The translations under genes and the position numbers were made by a program. The notes beneath the pieces are model-generated. The model had not been told where the DNA came from. It saw only the letters and a list, made by a program, of their open reading frames with translations, and searched no databases. Of a DNA stretch of 53,240 bases, positions 17,299-26,472 are shown piece by piece. Each line of letters opens with the position of its first letter. The first letter of the stretch is position 1. Source of the DNA: a virus; the IMG/VR virus record IMGVR_UViG_3300046167_000167, positions 1-53,240 of that record. The stretch is one strand, 5' to 3'.

Positions 17299-19745
17299 TG
17301 GGTTTATGGGCAGATACTATTGGCGATGGCAACAGCTTCACTGAGAGTGTGGCTAATGTGTTTACTCCGACTGATGGGGCTTCATATGTAGGTGGTACGC
17401 TGACGTATGACAGCGGTGATAATGCAGGTACGGTGGTTCAGCAAAACTCTGATGGTAGCTTTGGGACTTCCTCTGACAATAATGGTAAGGGATACACAGG
17501 TTCTGCAAACGACACCACCAGTAATTCCGATAACATTTCAGGTAATACAAATAACAAATTTGTACCAACGGGTTCAGCCCCCAGCACAATGGCTTCCATT
17601 CTAGGATTTGCTACACCTGTGACGGCAGTGGCTACTGTAGCTGGTAAACTCATGGGCTGGGTAAATGGCCTTGATCCAGAGGCCGACATTATAAATGGCG
17701 ATGTAATTGGTGGGCGTCAAATATATACCAAAGCTGGCGAAGGCGGGATGTCTTATTCCTACAACTTTCTTGGACAGCCCTACGAAGTTGAAGTTATAGA
17801 CGGTAAGGTTGTTGATAAATTAACACAGGATGCAAATGGTAACTATCCCGGCACTGAAGGGTATGACCAATCAACTACTCGCTACGCAACAATGGCTCAA
17901 GATCTCCGAGATCAGGGCAACGATGACGAAGCCGATGCGCTTTTGGCAGAGGCCGAAGATAACGCTGCCACAGAACCACCTAGTAATGTAGAAACCAATT
18001 CCGACGAAATACTGGAGATGGCTAAAGCAGCCGGAGTTATACAGTCACAAGAAGACATGAAGGCTATAATTGCCGACCCTAATAAGTTTTTAAATGATAG
18101 GGGTCTTAAACTGGCAGACATTATGCCGACCATCGATGCTAATGCGGAAGGTACACTTCTAGACCCCAATGATCCGAGGTACAGTCTGGGTGAAAATGAT
18201 GGGTACACTGCCGTTGCTACAGGCGATGCAGCCACGGTAGCAGACGTAGTGCAACCAAACACAGCTACTTATGACGCCCAGATGTCAGAGCTTACTGACA
18301 AAGAAATGGTAACCGCAGCCACCGGGACGGTAAGTGATGATGCAGTAGTAAATGCAGATAACCTCATTACAGACATCGAAGGTGCGGCCACTGGTGTAAA
18401 TGCAGACGGCACACGCAGTGTTCTAGGCGAAGCTCTAAATAATTTTGCCTCTCAAGACATTAGTTCTGTGATTGATACGAGTACGGTATCAGGTAAGTTG
18501 TTTGCCCAGAAGCTAGGTGAAGGTAACTACACCGACGCCAAGGCTACTGTCTTAGGTCAAATGAAGATTATATCGGAAGAGTTTAAAGACTCTAACGGAA
18601 ATCCGACTATACCCGCTTGGGCGCAGTCTATGCACCGAGATGCCTCAAAATCTGTAGCCTTTAATGGCATATCAGGTACTGCGGCAACGGCAGCTTTTAG
18701 TAATGCAATTATGGAAGCTACTCTGGGAGTGGCCGAACAGGATGCAAGTTTTTTCCAAACGCTGACCATCAAAAATCTAGACAACCGTCAGCAAGCCGTA
18801 ATTAACAAGGCTAATGTTTTATCTAACCTAGAGATGAACAACGTAGACGTTAAGACACAGGCGGCAATACAAAACGCCAAAAACTTTATGCAGATGGACC
18901 TAGAGAACTTAACTAACGATCAACAGGCAGAGGTAATAAACCGAGCCGCATATGTTCAGTCCCTGTTCGATAATACTGCCGCTATCAATGCACAGCGGTT
19001 GTTTACGGCAGATAATGAAAATGACGCCAATAAGTTTTGGGGTGAACTTGCAGTATCGGCACAGCGTCACAACTCATCTGAGATGAATGCCTTAAAGAAG
19101 TTTAATGCAGGCGAAACTAATGACGCTGCGCAGTATAATTCGGACATGAAGAATGACCGCCAAAAGTTTAATGTAACTTTTCAAAATGAAATTGACAGAA
19201 GTAATGCTAAGTGGCGGCAGACCGTAGAGACTGCCAATAATCAAATAATGGTTGATGCCCATACAGCGGATGTGAAAGCAGCCCTCGACATAACACAGGA
19301 AGCCCAGAATAGGCTTTGGGATAGCACAGATAGCGTACTAGATTTAATCTGGAAGACTACCGACAACGATATGGAGCGTGAGCTTAGATTGTTGACCGCA
19401 CAGATGACCGCGCAGTCGGGTCAATCTTCCGGCGGCGGATTTATGGATAGCGTACTACAATTAGGTGGCGCTTTCTTAGGGACCAGTACTGGCGCTGGTT
19501 GGCTGAAGAGTATTTTACCATCAGACGTTAGGCTGAAAGAAAACATCCAGCATTACGACACTTTGAAAGGTATTAATTTTTATACTTGGGATTGGAATAC
19601 TGAAGGCAAACGAGTTGGAGCCGACCAATTCCCTCCCTTTGGAGTACTAGCGCAAGAGGTGCAGAAGACGCACCCGAAAGCCGTAGTCGAGGATCACAAC
19701 GGATATCTTCGGGTAAATTATGGGATGATTAACAATGACATTTGA
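17298..19745 (+). CDS. Virion protein with C-terminal S74 intramolecular chaperone
   Basis: 815 residues. The N-terminal 250 are Asp/Asn/Gly-rich; residues about 460-700 are Gln/Asn/Ala-rich helices (NLDNRQQAVINKANVLSNLE is typical); the last 75 form an S74 peptidase or chaperone domain, SDVRLKENIQHYDTL...INFYTW...GVLAQEVQKTHP...VNYGMI. In this family the Ser and Asp of SDxRLKxxI drive self-cleavage after trimerisation of fibres and spikes. Here the domain is attached to a mainly helical protein and lies after the lysis genes rather than with the fibres. It overlaps the next gene by 11 bases. Confidence 0.8.
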   Translation: MGLWADTIGDGNSFTESVANVFTPTDGASYVGGTLTYDSGDNAGTVVQQNSDGSFGTSSDNNGKGYTGSANDTTSNSDNISGNTNNKFVPTGSAPSTMASILGFATPVTAVATVAGKLMGWVNGLDPEADIINGDVIGGRQIYTKAGEGGMSYSYNFLGQPYEVEVIDGKVVDKLTQDANGNYPGTEGYDQSTTRYATMAQDLRDQGNDDEADALLAEAEDNAATEPPSNVETNSDEILEMAKAAGVIQSQEDMKAIIADPNKFLNDRGLKLADIMPTIDANAEGTLLDPNDPRYSLGENDGYTAVATGDAATVADVVQPNTATYDAQMSELTDKEMVTAATGTVSDDAVVNADNLITDIEGAATGVNADGTRSVLGEALNNFASQDISSVIDTSTVSGKLFAQKLGEGNYTDAKATVLGQMKIISEEFKDSNGNPTIPAWAQSMHRDASKSVAFNGISGTAATAAFSNAIMEATLGVAEQDASFFQTLTIKNLDNRQQAVINKANVLSNLEMNNVDVKTQAAIQNAKNFMQMDLENLTNDQQAEVINRAAYVQSLFDNTAAINAQRLFTADNENDANKFWGELAVSAQRHNSSEMNALKKFNAGETNDAAQYNSDMKNDRQKFNVTFQNEIDRSNAKWRQTVETANNQIMVDAHTADVKAALDITQEAQNRLWDSTDSVLDLIWKTTDNDMERELRLLTAQMTAQSGQSSGGGFMDSVLQLGGAFLGTSTGAGWLKSILPSDVRLKENIQHYDTLKGINFYTWDWNTEGKRVGADQFPPFGVLAQEVQKTHPKAVVEDHNGYLRVNYGMINNDI

Positions 19746-19929
19746 TGAAGCAATCAAGAAATCAATCAAAATGTTTATGAAGGGCAAGATGCCCATGAAC
19801 ACAAGTCAGATAAGTGAAGAAGGCTTGTTCTTCACCCCTGAGTACTTTGACGAATTAGAAGAAGATTTGTTGGAAGAACCTACGGATAGCAAGAAGGCTA
19901 AGGAAGAGGAGATGGAAGATGAGGTTTGA
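19735..19929 (+). CDS. Small acidic hypothetical protein
   Basis: 64 residues, Glu-rich in the C-terminal half, starting within the end of the S74 gene and ending within the start of the next (ATG at 19919). The chain of short overlaps argues that it is a real, translationally coupled gene. No family is recognised. Confidence 0.6.
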   Translation: MTFDEAIKKSIKMFMKGKMPMNTSQISEEGLFFTPEYFDELEEDLLEEPTDSKKAKEEEMEDEV

Positions 19930-20476
19930 GGCTCCTATTCCCGGCGCAAATTTTACGGCAGATACCCGAAATTACTCTTGGCATAGGCCACCTGACTTAG
20001 TCGATTACGATGAAGCTGTAGGCTACATGATTGATAAGATCGATGAGCCAGAACAAATTGAAGTAGTATATGCAATGCTGGGTATAGACGCCCACATCAC
20101 TACCGTTGTCTCCACGCTTCTTCTACAGGCCATCAGCAAGGGCAAGATAGGTATCGACCTAGCCGTCCTGATTGCTGGACCTTTAGCCCGTTACATTGAG
20201 ATAGCCGCTAAGGACGTAGGCATTAAGTATGAGATGGGGATTGAGGATAAGGACCGGGTTGTACTCACCCCTACCCTGCTAAGAGCCTCCATAGGGCTTA
20301 TGGATACAGCTAAACCTGAACCAATCCAACAGACAGACGAAGCAGCTACTGAGGCGTCTCCAGAGGCTCCTGTAGAGGGTCTAATGACCCGACCTGATAC
20401 AGTAGCAGCACCTGAAGATGAACAGGCGGCTATGCTTGGTGCTATGGTAGAAGAGGAACCTGAAGATGAGCTTTAA
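19919..20476 (+). CDS. Hypothetical virion-region protein
   Basis: 185 residues. The first 130 look globular, with a hydrophobic helix-rich core (VVSTLLLQAISKGKIGIDLA); the last 55 are an acidic Pro/Ala/Glu linker-like tail. It overlaps both neighbours by 11 bases. Its place before two large internal-type proteins suggests a virion or assembly role; nothing more specific can be said. Confidence 0.6.
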   Translation: MRFEAPIPGANFTADTRNYSWHRPPDLVDYDEAVGYMIDKIDEPEQIEVVYAMLGIDAHITTVVSTLLLQAISKGKIGIDLAVLIAGPLARYIEIAAKDVGIKYEMGIEDKDRVVLTPTLLRASIGLMDTAKPEPIQQTDEAATEASPEAPVEGLMTRPDTVAAPEDEQAAMLGAMVEEEPEDEL

Positions 20477-22877
20477 GACAGAGGCCGCAAGAGTACGCGC
20501 AGGTATAGCTTCAGGCGGCTACAAAAAGAAGACAAATCCTTTTCAGGGTTTTGTAGATGAATTAGCTTACGGCTTAAAAAAACAGGACGAAGAGAAGCGT
20601 CAGGAAGAGCGAGTTAAACGTCAGGAAGCTAGGGTTGCTGCACGGGCTACTAAGGCCAAACAGGATGCCGAGGATAAGCGCGAAAGAGAACGTGAGCAAC
20701 TAGCAAACTTCTATTTTACGAGTACTGGGCAAGATGCTAGTCCTCAAAATAAATCTGCAATTATGAGCGTCATTAGGGGCGGTAACTTTACCGACTTCTC
20801 TGATTTAGAAGCTCATATGAAGCAGTATAGCACTTACAGTAAAGGTACTGTTCCATCTATGGAAGTAGCTCCCGGCGAAGTTCCATTTGATATGTTGCCT
20901 GAGAGCGATGTGGATACGCAGACGCAAGAGATACTTAAACAGGAAAAAGGTGCAGGTACTATAGAATTTGGCGGTAGCCGAGGAAAAGACGTACTAACTA
21001 TGGCGCTTGATGAAGTTCGCTTTGAGCTTAGTGACCCCTCTATTACTTCAGAACGTAGGGCAGAGCTAGAACGTAGACTTGCTTCTCTGACTGAAGCCAA
21101 AGAGTATATTGGGACAGAAATGTTCCATCCCGATGGTAGAAAGTCTACACCCCGAAATGCAGAAGAAGAAGCAGATCTTAGCTCACAGGGCTTTGTAACA
21201 ATAGAGCCTGCGGCCAAGAAAGATTATATTGGGACAGAAATGTTCCATCCCGACGGTAGAAAGTCTACACCCCGAAATCCAGAGGAAGAAGCAGATCTTA
21301 GATCACAAGGCTTTGTAACAATAGAGCCTGCGGCCACGAAAGACTTTAAAGACATACCATTTTATGGAAAAGACGGCGCAACTGTAGTAGCTACCGATGC
21401 GGAAATGGCACAGCAATATCAACAAAGCCCAGAGTGGTCCCGCGAAAAGCCGGGTAAGCCTGTACCGTTTATTGAAAGAAAAATGTACCATCCAGATGGC
21501 CGTTCTTTTGAAGTTAAAACTGCACAAGACTTAACAGAAGCTTTGGCCGACGGGTTTGTTAAAATTCAACCTGCGGACAAACCAGATTTTGTAAGACAAA
21601 CTCTTTATTTAGACGGGGCAGAAATTACGCCCAGAGACGAAGCACAGGAAAAAATTTATTTAGACAAAGGTTATCTACCTGAAAAACCTGCTAATCACGG
21701 AAAGGGTTTCCAGCCACGATTTGTTTTCGATAATAATACAGGAGGTAAGGTAAAGGTCTTCACCCAAGCCGATTTGAATGAAAGACTTGACCAAGGCTTC
21801 ACTGTTGAAGAGCTACCTAGACCAAAAGATTTTGGTGATGTTATGCTGTATAACGGACGGCAGTCGATAAATGTTGATAATATAGATGACTTAAATAAAT
21901 ATTTAGGTCTTGGGTTTAGTAAGGTTAATCCCGGCCCAGAGCAAAAATATATTAAGCGTAAATATTATAAAGACGGCCAAGAACAGGATGTTTTAGATCA
22001 ACAAAAACAGGATGAATTAGAGGCAGATGGTTGGAGCGCAATTAAACTAGATGATACCGCCCAGATTATGGCAGATCTAGGAATTGATCGTAAGACTGCG
22101 GCGCAAATTAAAAACGGTGTACTTAAAGTATCTACCAACTTTGCAGGTCAGCCTATAGTCATTGACATCAGTCAGGGTACTTCTGAGCAAGTTTCCTCTG
22201 GAAATCCTACGGAACAACAAAACAATTTGGACAGCCTCGATGCTGCACTGAGTCAAGTCAATCCAAATTGGAAAGATACTCTCCGTTTGGAAATAGTTGT
22301 AGATGGTAAAACGGTAGTTGTTACGCCCGAACAAATTCAGAACAATGAATCTTTTAAAATACAAGTAGAAGACTTAACGGGCCTAGAAGGAGCATTTGGT
22401 CTGGGTGGTGCGCTTAACAAGCTTGCAGGTAAAGCTGGTGATATATTTGGGGTAGAATTTCAGTCCGAGCAAAACAAAGCAATTACCTTTATGAGCAATC
22501 TTCGCCTGAATACTCTTATCAACCTAGCAGCCGCTACCGCTGGAGGTCTACGAGATAGTGTTTGGAACAAGCAACAAATTATTGCAACTCTACCTGAACC
22601 CGCCCGTGTGTTTGAGGGTCCAATTGAAGCTAGAAACAAGACTGTTGAAACTCTTCGTAGTATTCAAACAAGTCTAAAACTTCTCGACAGGAACATTAAT
22701 TCTGGACAAATTGCAAAAGCTCAACTTTCACAGAGTACAATTACAAGAGCTTCTTTAAGGGAATTAGAGAAAACATATCTTACGGTGTTGGAGGCTTTTG
22801 AGGGTTCAGTTGAGCCAGTTGCTCTGCCTGACTCCTTTATATCAACCCCAAATAAAACATCTGGAGAAACCGACTAA
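20466..22877 (+). CDS. Large virion protein with tandem PDGR-type repeats
   Basis: 803 residues. The N-terminal 80 are Lys/Arg/Glu-rich coiled coil (EEKRQEERVKRQEARVAAR). Residues about 210-540 are built of roughly seven repeats of 38-45 residues with the plan MYHPDGR...(about 15)...L.x.GFVxIxPA.K. The first two repeats are nearly identical, the later ones diverged. The C-terminal third is helical. No enzyme motif is seen. It overlaps the previous gene and joins the next by TAATG. A structural, perhaps ejected, protein is likely. The repeat family is not one I can name. Confidence 0.65.
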   Translation: MSFKTEAARVRAGIASGGYKKKTNPFQGFVDELAYGLKKQDEEKRQEERVKRQEARVAARATKAKQDAEDKREREREQLANFYFTSTGQDASPQNKSAIMSVIRGGNFTDFSDLEAHMKQYSTYSKGTVPSMEVAPGEVPFDMLPESDVDTQTQEILKQEKGAGTIEFGGSRGKDVLTMALDEVRFELSDPSITSERRAELERRLASLTEAKEYIGTEMFHPDGRKSTPRNAEEEADLSSQGFVTIEPAAKKDYIGTEMFHPDGRKSTPRNPEEEADLRSQGFVTIEPAATKDFKDIPFYGKDGATVVATDAEMAQQYQQSPEWSREKPGKPVPFIERKMYHPDGRSFEVKTAQDLTEALADGFVKIQPADKPDFVRQTLYLDGAEITPRDEAQEKIYLDKGYLPEKPANHGKGFQPRFVFDNNTGGKVKVFTQADLNERLDQGFTVEELPRPKDFGDVMLYNGRQSINVDNIDDLNKYLGLGFSKVNPGPEQKYIKRKYYKDGQEQDVLDQQKQDELEADGWSAIKLDDTAQIMADLGIDRKTAAQIKNGVLKVSTNFAGQPIVIDISQGTSEQVSSGNPTEQQNNLDSLDAALSQVNPNWKDTLRLEIVVDGKTVVVTPEQIQNNESFKIQVEDLTGLEGAFGLGGALNKLAGKAGDIFGVEFQSEQNKAITFMSNLRLNTLINLAAATAGGLRDSVWNKQQIIATLPEPARVFEGPIEARNKTVETLRSIQTSLKLLDRNINSGQIAKAQLSQSTITRASLRELEKTYLTVLEAFEGSVEPVALPDSFISTPNKTSGETD
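21105..21344 (+). repeat. Recent 120-bp in-frame tandem duplication
   Basis: Copies at 21105-21224 and 21225-21344 differ at only about seven positions by eye and encode 40 residues each (starting YIGTEMFHPDGRKSTPRN). They are the youngest pair in the degenerate repeat array of the surrounding gene. Confidence 0.9.
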
Positions 22878-25800
22878 TGGCAAATGAAATAGATGTTGGC
22901 CTGATTAAAAAGTTTAGATCAGATGGAGCTAGTGATCAGGAAATATTAGATATCCTAGTCAAGGATGGTGGTGGGACACTCAACGTAAACGAAGATGTAT
23001 TAGACCTACAGGCTGCGATAGAAGCGGGAGTAAATTCCAGTGATCTCTTAGACTTTATCACTTCAGGTAAGCAAATTAGAGTTGACATCGACAGTGGCGC
23101 AGAGGCCGCTATAGCGGGTGCAGGTACAGGTCTAACTAACTTGATAGGCTTACCTGTAGATATATTAAATTCTACACAACAAGCCATTGAAGGTGGTGTG
23201 CGTAAGGGCATTAACTATGCGGCAGGTACAGAATTAAGTACTAATCCAGAAGACTACTTGTTCTCCAGCACCAAACCATTTGGTGGAGCCGAGTCAATAC
23301 GCAGCGGTATAGAAACTGTCGTTAATCCAGTTGAAAGAGCCGTAGGTCTTCCTGAGACTAAATTTGTCAGCCGAGAAGAAGTCCCCGATGACTACCGGGG
23401 GTACTACACTGCGGGACGGGTTGTTGGGGAAAATCTAGCTCCAACAGCAATTGCTTTAAAAGCCGCGAAGTCAGGGATTGGTCTTTCTAATCCTATGATG
23501 CAGGGCATTCGCAATAATCCCAAGGCGTTCTTAACTGGGGAAGCCGCAGCCACTACAGGTGCAGCTAGTGCAGCCGCCACCGCAGAGGTACTGGACTTTG
23601 GAGACAATCCCTATGTGATGGCTGGTGCAGAAATACTGGGCGCTCTCGTAGGCGGTAACGCCCCTACTATCGCAAAATACAGCCCCGCTTCTATGGCTTA
23701 CCAAGGAGTAAAATCTTTAGGTAATCAGGTTATGAAGGGTCTAAGTAGTGATGCCGCCCGTATGGGTGCATATGAACAAATTCTAAAGGCCGCAGATCAG
23801 GGGAGAACTTCTTTATTAAAAGAGGCGGAAGTCGCTGCTAAAAACGGAGATGCTGAACTAGCAAACTCTCTCAGGGCAGAGGCCGAGTTGTATACAGTTG
23901 AACGTATGCGATCAGATATTGAAGCTGCGCTGGCGCTTGGGGAAAATACTCCTGAAGCAGTAAGCCGTATGTCCGTAGGTAATCTAACTACAAATCCCGT
24001 ATTGCAGTCGATGCAAAAAGAGATGATGGGACAAAGCCCTCAGTTTAGACAAGAAACTATGAATACGGCTAATGAAGCTATCTCAGGTATTCTGGAGGTA
24101 TCTGAATTATTGGCACGGGCAGGTAACACTGCCGCTGCACAGGCACTCAGGACACGGGCCTACTCCTCTATGATTGATGCTACCCTAGCCAATGCCACTG
24201 GTAATGTAGCAGAGGCTATGAAGGCTGTAATGGGTTCAGACAAAGCGGCTGCATCCGTACTGGCGCAGAAAACTTTGTTTAGCGCAAAAACCAATATGCG
24301 CGAGATGGAGACTTATCTATGGGGCCGCATAGACGGTGGTCAGGTAGTATCTGGTGACGCCATCTCAGAAGTTATTGATAAAATCTATAGTGATAAGCTT
24401 TTGGACGGTATGACTATTGCTGGCGGCGGTCAGATTGATGAGGCCATCAATGCAATGAGCCAGAAAATTAAATCTGGTAAAGGTCTTTCCGTATCCGAAA
24501 TTTTAAAGTTCCGTTCTATTATGCTCTCCAACTCAAGGAAGGCTGGTGCTTCAGATGACTACTTCCAAGCAGGTCTATTCGATGAACTTGCTGGTGCAGG
24601 TATCGATGAGCTTAATAAGCTGGAAGGTGCTGCCGGGGATGCCGTTGACCTAGCCCGTGGATTTAGTGTTCAGCTTAACAAAAGGTTTACTAGGTATTTT
24701 ACTAAAGATGCTCTCTCAACCGAGAAGCTTGGCGGTACAAGTATTAGAGATAGTGAACTACTTGAAGAAGGTTTCAATGCCGGAGGAGATCAGGCCAACA
24801 ACAAGTTTCAAGACTTACGAGAGGCCTCTGAGTTCCCAGACGAAGTAGCTCCCGGTGTAGACGCAATACGCGCCCGTGATGCGGCTGATGCAGATGCTGG
24901 AAGTTTACCTGCACCAGAGGGTGGTCCCACAGGCGGTAGAGATGTAGCCACTAATGAAGGTGTAATTTACCCAGAGAATACTTCTTATCCAACAGGACAA
25001 GCTGGAGAAGGATTTACTACCGACGATGGCACAGTAATATTCCCTCCCGAAGGTTCTCAAGACGGCTCAAGATTGGATGAGATGTTTAATCGTCCCGATG
25101 GAGCTACCTATAATCGTAATACTGCGGAAGCCCCTGACGAAGAGTTTGTCCTAAACGAAGGCGGTGACCCTAACCAGCAAGCCCTTACTACTGAGGCTGA
25201 CAATACTCCTATAAGTCTAGGGGATGATATGTCGGCAGCGCAGGAAGAGTTTCTACGAGGTAAGGTTAGAGAGCTTGCTGGCATAGACAATGTCATTACG
25301 CCGGAAGCTTTGACCACCTTTATGGAAAATAACCAGAAGCTGATTGCTGAGTTCCCTAACCTTCGGGATGATATACTATCCATACATGATGCACAAAGAA
25401 CTGCCGACAGACTTGTGGAAGACCTAAGCTTGGCTGCTAACAACGAAAAACTACCAGAGGCTATTGGTCAGGCTCTCGCTACAAACACCCCAATAGAAAC
25501 TTTTAGTAAGTTGGCTAAGGAAGCTATTACTCCTGACGCTAAAATAGATTTCCGAAACGCTGCAATGGATGAGTTATTTAGAGGTGCTGTTAAAAGTGAC
25601 GGTAGCCCTGATATGCTCAAGATATCTGAAAACCTTTTAAAGCCTGTCAGTGGGCGCAAGGGAGATGTCAACGTATTAGATGTCATGGTAAGCAACGGCA
25701 TTCTAGAAGCTAGTGAGATGGAAGCTATAGTTAACTTACTCAGCGAAGGATTGGTAATTGAAAAGAGTATACGAGATCCTAAGATCTTTGATAGAGCTAT

Positions 25801-26323
25801 TGCAGAGACCCCAGACATCCAGAAAAACATTGCTCGACTAGCTGGTGCTAACGCTGGTGTACTGTTTGGCTCTGGTAATGCCAGCCTACAGGCAGCGGCC
25901 ATTGGTTCTGCATTCTTCAAGAAATACATCGATCAGTTTCCTTTAGGTAAACAGGCTGTAGAAATGCAAAATCTACTTAAACAGCCGAAGCTGCTTGCCA
26001 GTATGTTCTCCAAAAACCCGACACTAAGGAAGACCGCGTTCCAATCTGCAAAAGAGTATTCGTTGAGGTTGAAAGAACTAGGTATCTCCGGCTCAGTTTC
26101 TGCCGCATCATCCGCTGCGGTCAATAAAGTAGGAGAAAGTATGAGTACTATGCGCACTGCCTATCCCAGTGCCGTCACAGGTAATACTCAAGATCAGACA
26201 AACCCAACAGTAAGCATAGACGATCAAATGATGGACTTGAACCTTGTAAATGCACCAACTGCTTACGATGTTTTTGGTGAAGGTAACCCGCTAATCTATG
26301 ACGGAAACGGAAATGCACGATAA
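22877..26323 (+). CDS. Giant internal virion / ejection-type protein
   Basis: 1148 residues, the largest gene and the last of the late operon, as is usual for podovirus internal core proteins that enter the cell with DNA. Residues about 75-95 (AAIAGAGTGLTNLIGLPVDI) and 225-275 are Gly/Ala-rich, membrane-interacting in appearance. The middle (residues 320-620) is helical. Residues 650-780 form a Gly/Pro/Asp-rich linker. The remainder is helical again. I see no lytic transglycosylase or other catalytic motif. It starts by TAATG overlap with the gene before. Confidence 0.65.
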   Translation: MANEIDVGLIKKFRSDGASDQEILDILVKDGGGTLNVNEDVLDLQAAIEAGVNSSDLLDFITSGKQIRVDIDSGAEAAIAGAGTGLTNLIGLPVDILNSTQQAIEGGVRKGINYAAGTELSTNPEDYLFSSTKPFGGAESIRSGIETVVNPVERAVGLPETKFVSREEVPDDYRGYYTAGRVVGENLAPTAIALKAAKSGIGLSNPMMQGIRNNPKAFLTGEAAATTGAASAAATAEVLDFGDNPYVMAGAEILGALVGGNAPTIAKYSPASMAYQGVKSLGNQVMKGLSSDAARMGAYEQILKAADQGRTSLLKEAEVAAKNGDAELANSLRAEAELYTVERMRSDIEAALALGENTPEAVSRMSVGNLTTNPVLQSMQKEMMGQSPQFRQETMNTANEAISGILEVSELLARAGNTAAAQALRTRAYSSMIDATLANATGNVAEAMKAVMGSDKAAASVLAQKTLFSAKTNMREMETYLWGRIDGGQVVSGDAISEVIDKIYSDKLLDGMTIAGGGQIDEAINAMSQKIKSGKGLSVSEILKFRSIMLSNSRKAGASDDYFQAGLFDELAGAGIDELNKLEGAAGDAVDLARGFSVQLNKRFTRYFTKDALSTEKLGGTSIRDSELLEEGFNAGGDQANNKFQDLREASEFPDEVAPGVDAIRARDAADADAGSLPAPEGGPTGGRDVATNEGVIYPENTSYPTGQAGEGFTTDDGTVIFPPEGSQDGSRLDEMFNRPDGATYNRNTAEAPDEEFVLNEGGDPNQQALTTEADNTPISLGDDMSAAQEEFLRGKVRELAGIDNVITPEALTTFMENNQKLIAEFPNLRDDILSIHDAQRTADRLVEDLSLAANNEKLPEAIGQALATNTPIETFSKLAKEAITPDAKIDFRNAAMDELFRGAVKSDGSPDMLKISENLLKPVSGRKGDVNVLDVMVSNGILEASEMEAIVNLLSEGLVIEKSIRDPKIFDRAIAETPDIQKNIARLAGANAGVLFGSGNASLQAAAIGSAFFKKYIDQFPLGKQAVEMQNLLKQPKLLASMFSKNPTLRKTAFQSAKEYSLRLKELGISGSVSAASSAAVNKVGESMSTMRTAYPSAVTGNTQDQTNPTVSIDDQMMDLNLVNAPTAYDVFGEGNPLIYDGNGNAR

Positions 26324-26325
26324 GC

Positions 26326-26362
26326 AAAAAAAGAAACCCCCGCCAACCAAAGCAGGGGTTTC
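26326..26362 (-). terminator. Rho-independent terminator of the leftward replication operon
   Basis: Read on the - strand, GAAACCCC (26362-26355), a 14-base loop, GGGGTTTC (26340-26333) and a run of Ts (26332-26326). It lies beyond the + strand terminator, so each convergent operon is stopped only after passing the other's hairpin. Confidence 0.85.
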
Positions 26363-26390
26363 CAACCAACGAACAAGGCGACCAATCTTT
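26362..26390 (+). repeat. Orphan copy of the AACCAACC...ACCAATC leader motif
   Basis: CCAACCAACGAACAAGGCGA followed by CCAATCTTT, closely matching the leader before the 40.0-kb gene, yet no start codon follows it here. It lies between the two convergent terminators. Confidence 0.55.
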
Positions 26391-26422
26391 AGCCCTATTC
26401 GAAATTAATTTAGTGTTTTTAT

Positions 26423-26456
26423 GCTCTCAGGTCAAGTGATCTGGGGGCTTTTTTTA
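26423..26456 (+). terminator. Rho-independent terminator of the late operon
   Basis: GCTCTCAG (26423-26430), a ten-base loop, CTGGGGGC (26441-26448; eight pairs including two G-T), then seven Ts. It ends 16 bases before the stop codon of the ribonucleotide reductase gene on the other strand. Confidence 0.8.
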
Positions 26457-26472
26457 TAAGAAAATAAGATAT

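Noticed and set aside
25468-25929. 153-residue - strand ORF in the giant virion gene
   Set aside because: Composition mirrors the + strand gene and there is no supporting start signal.
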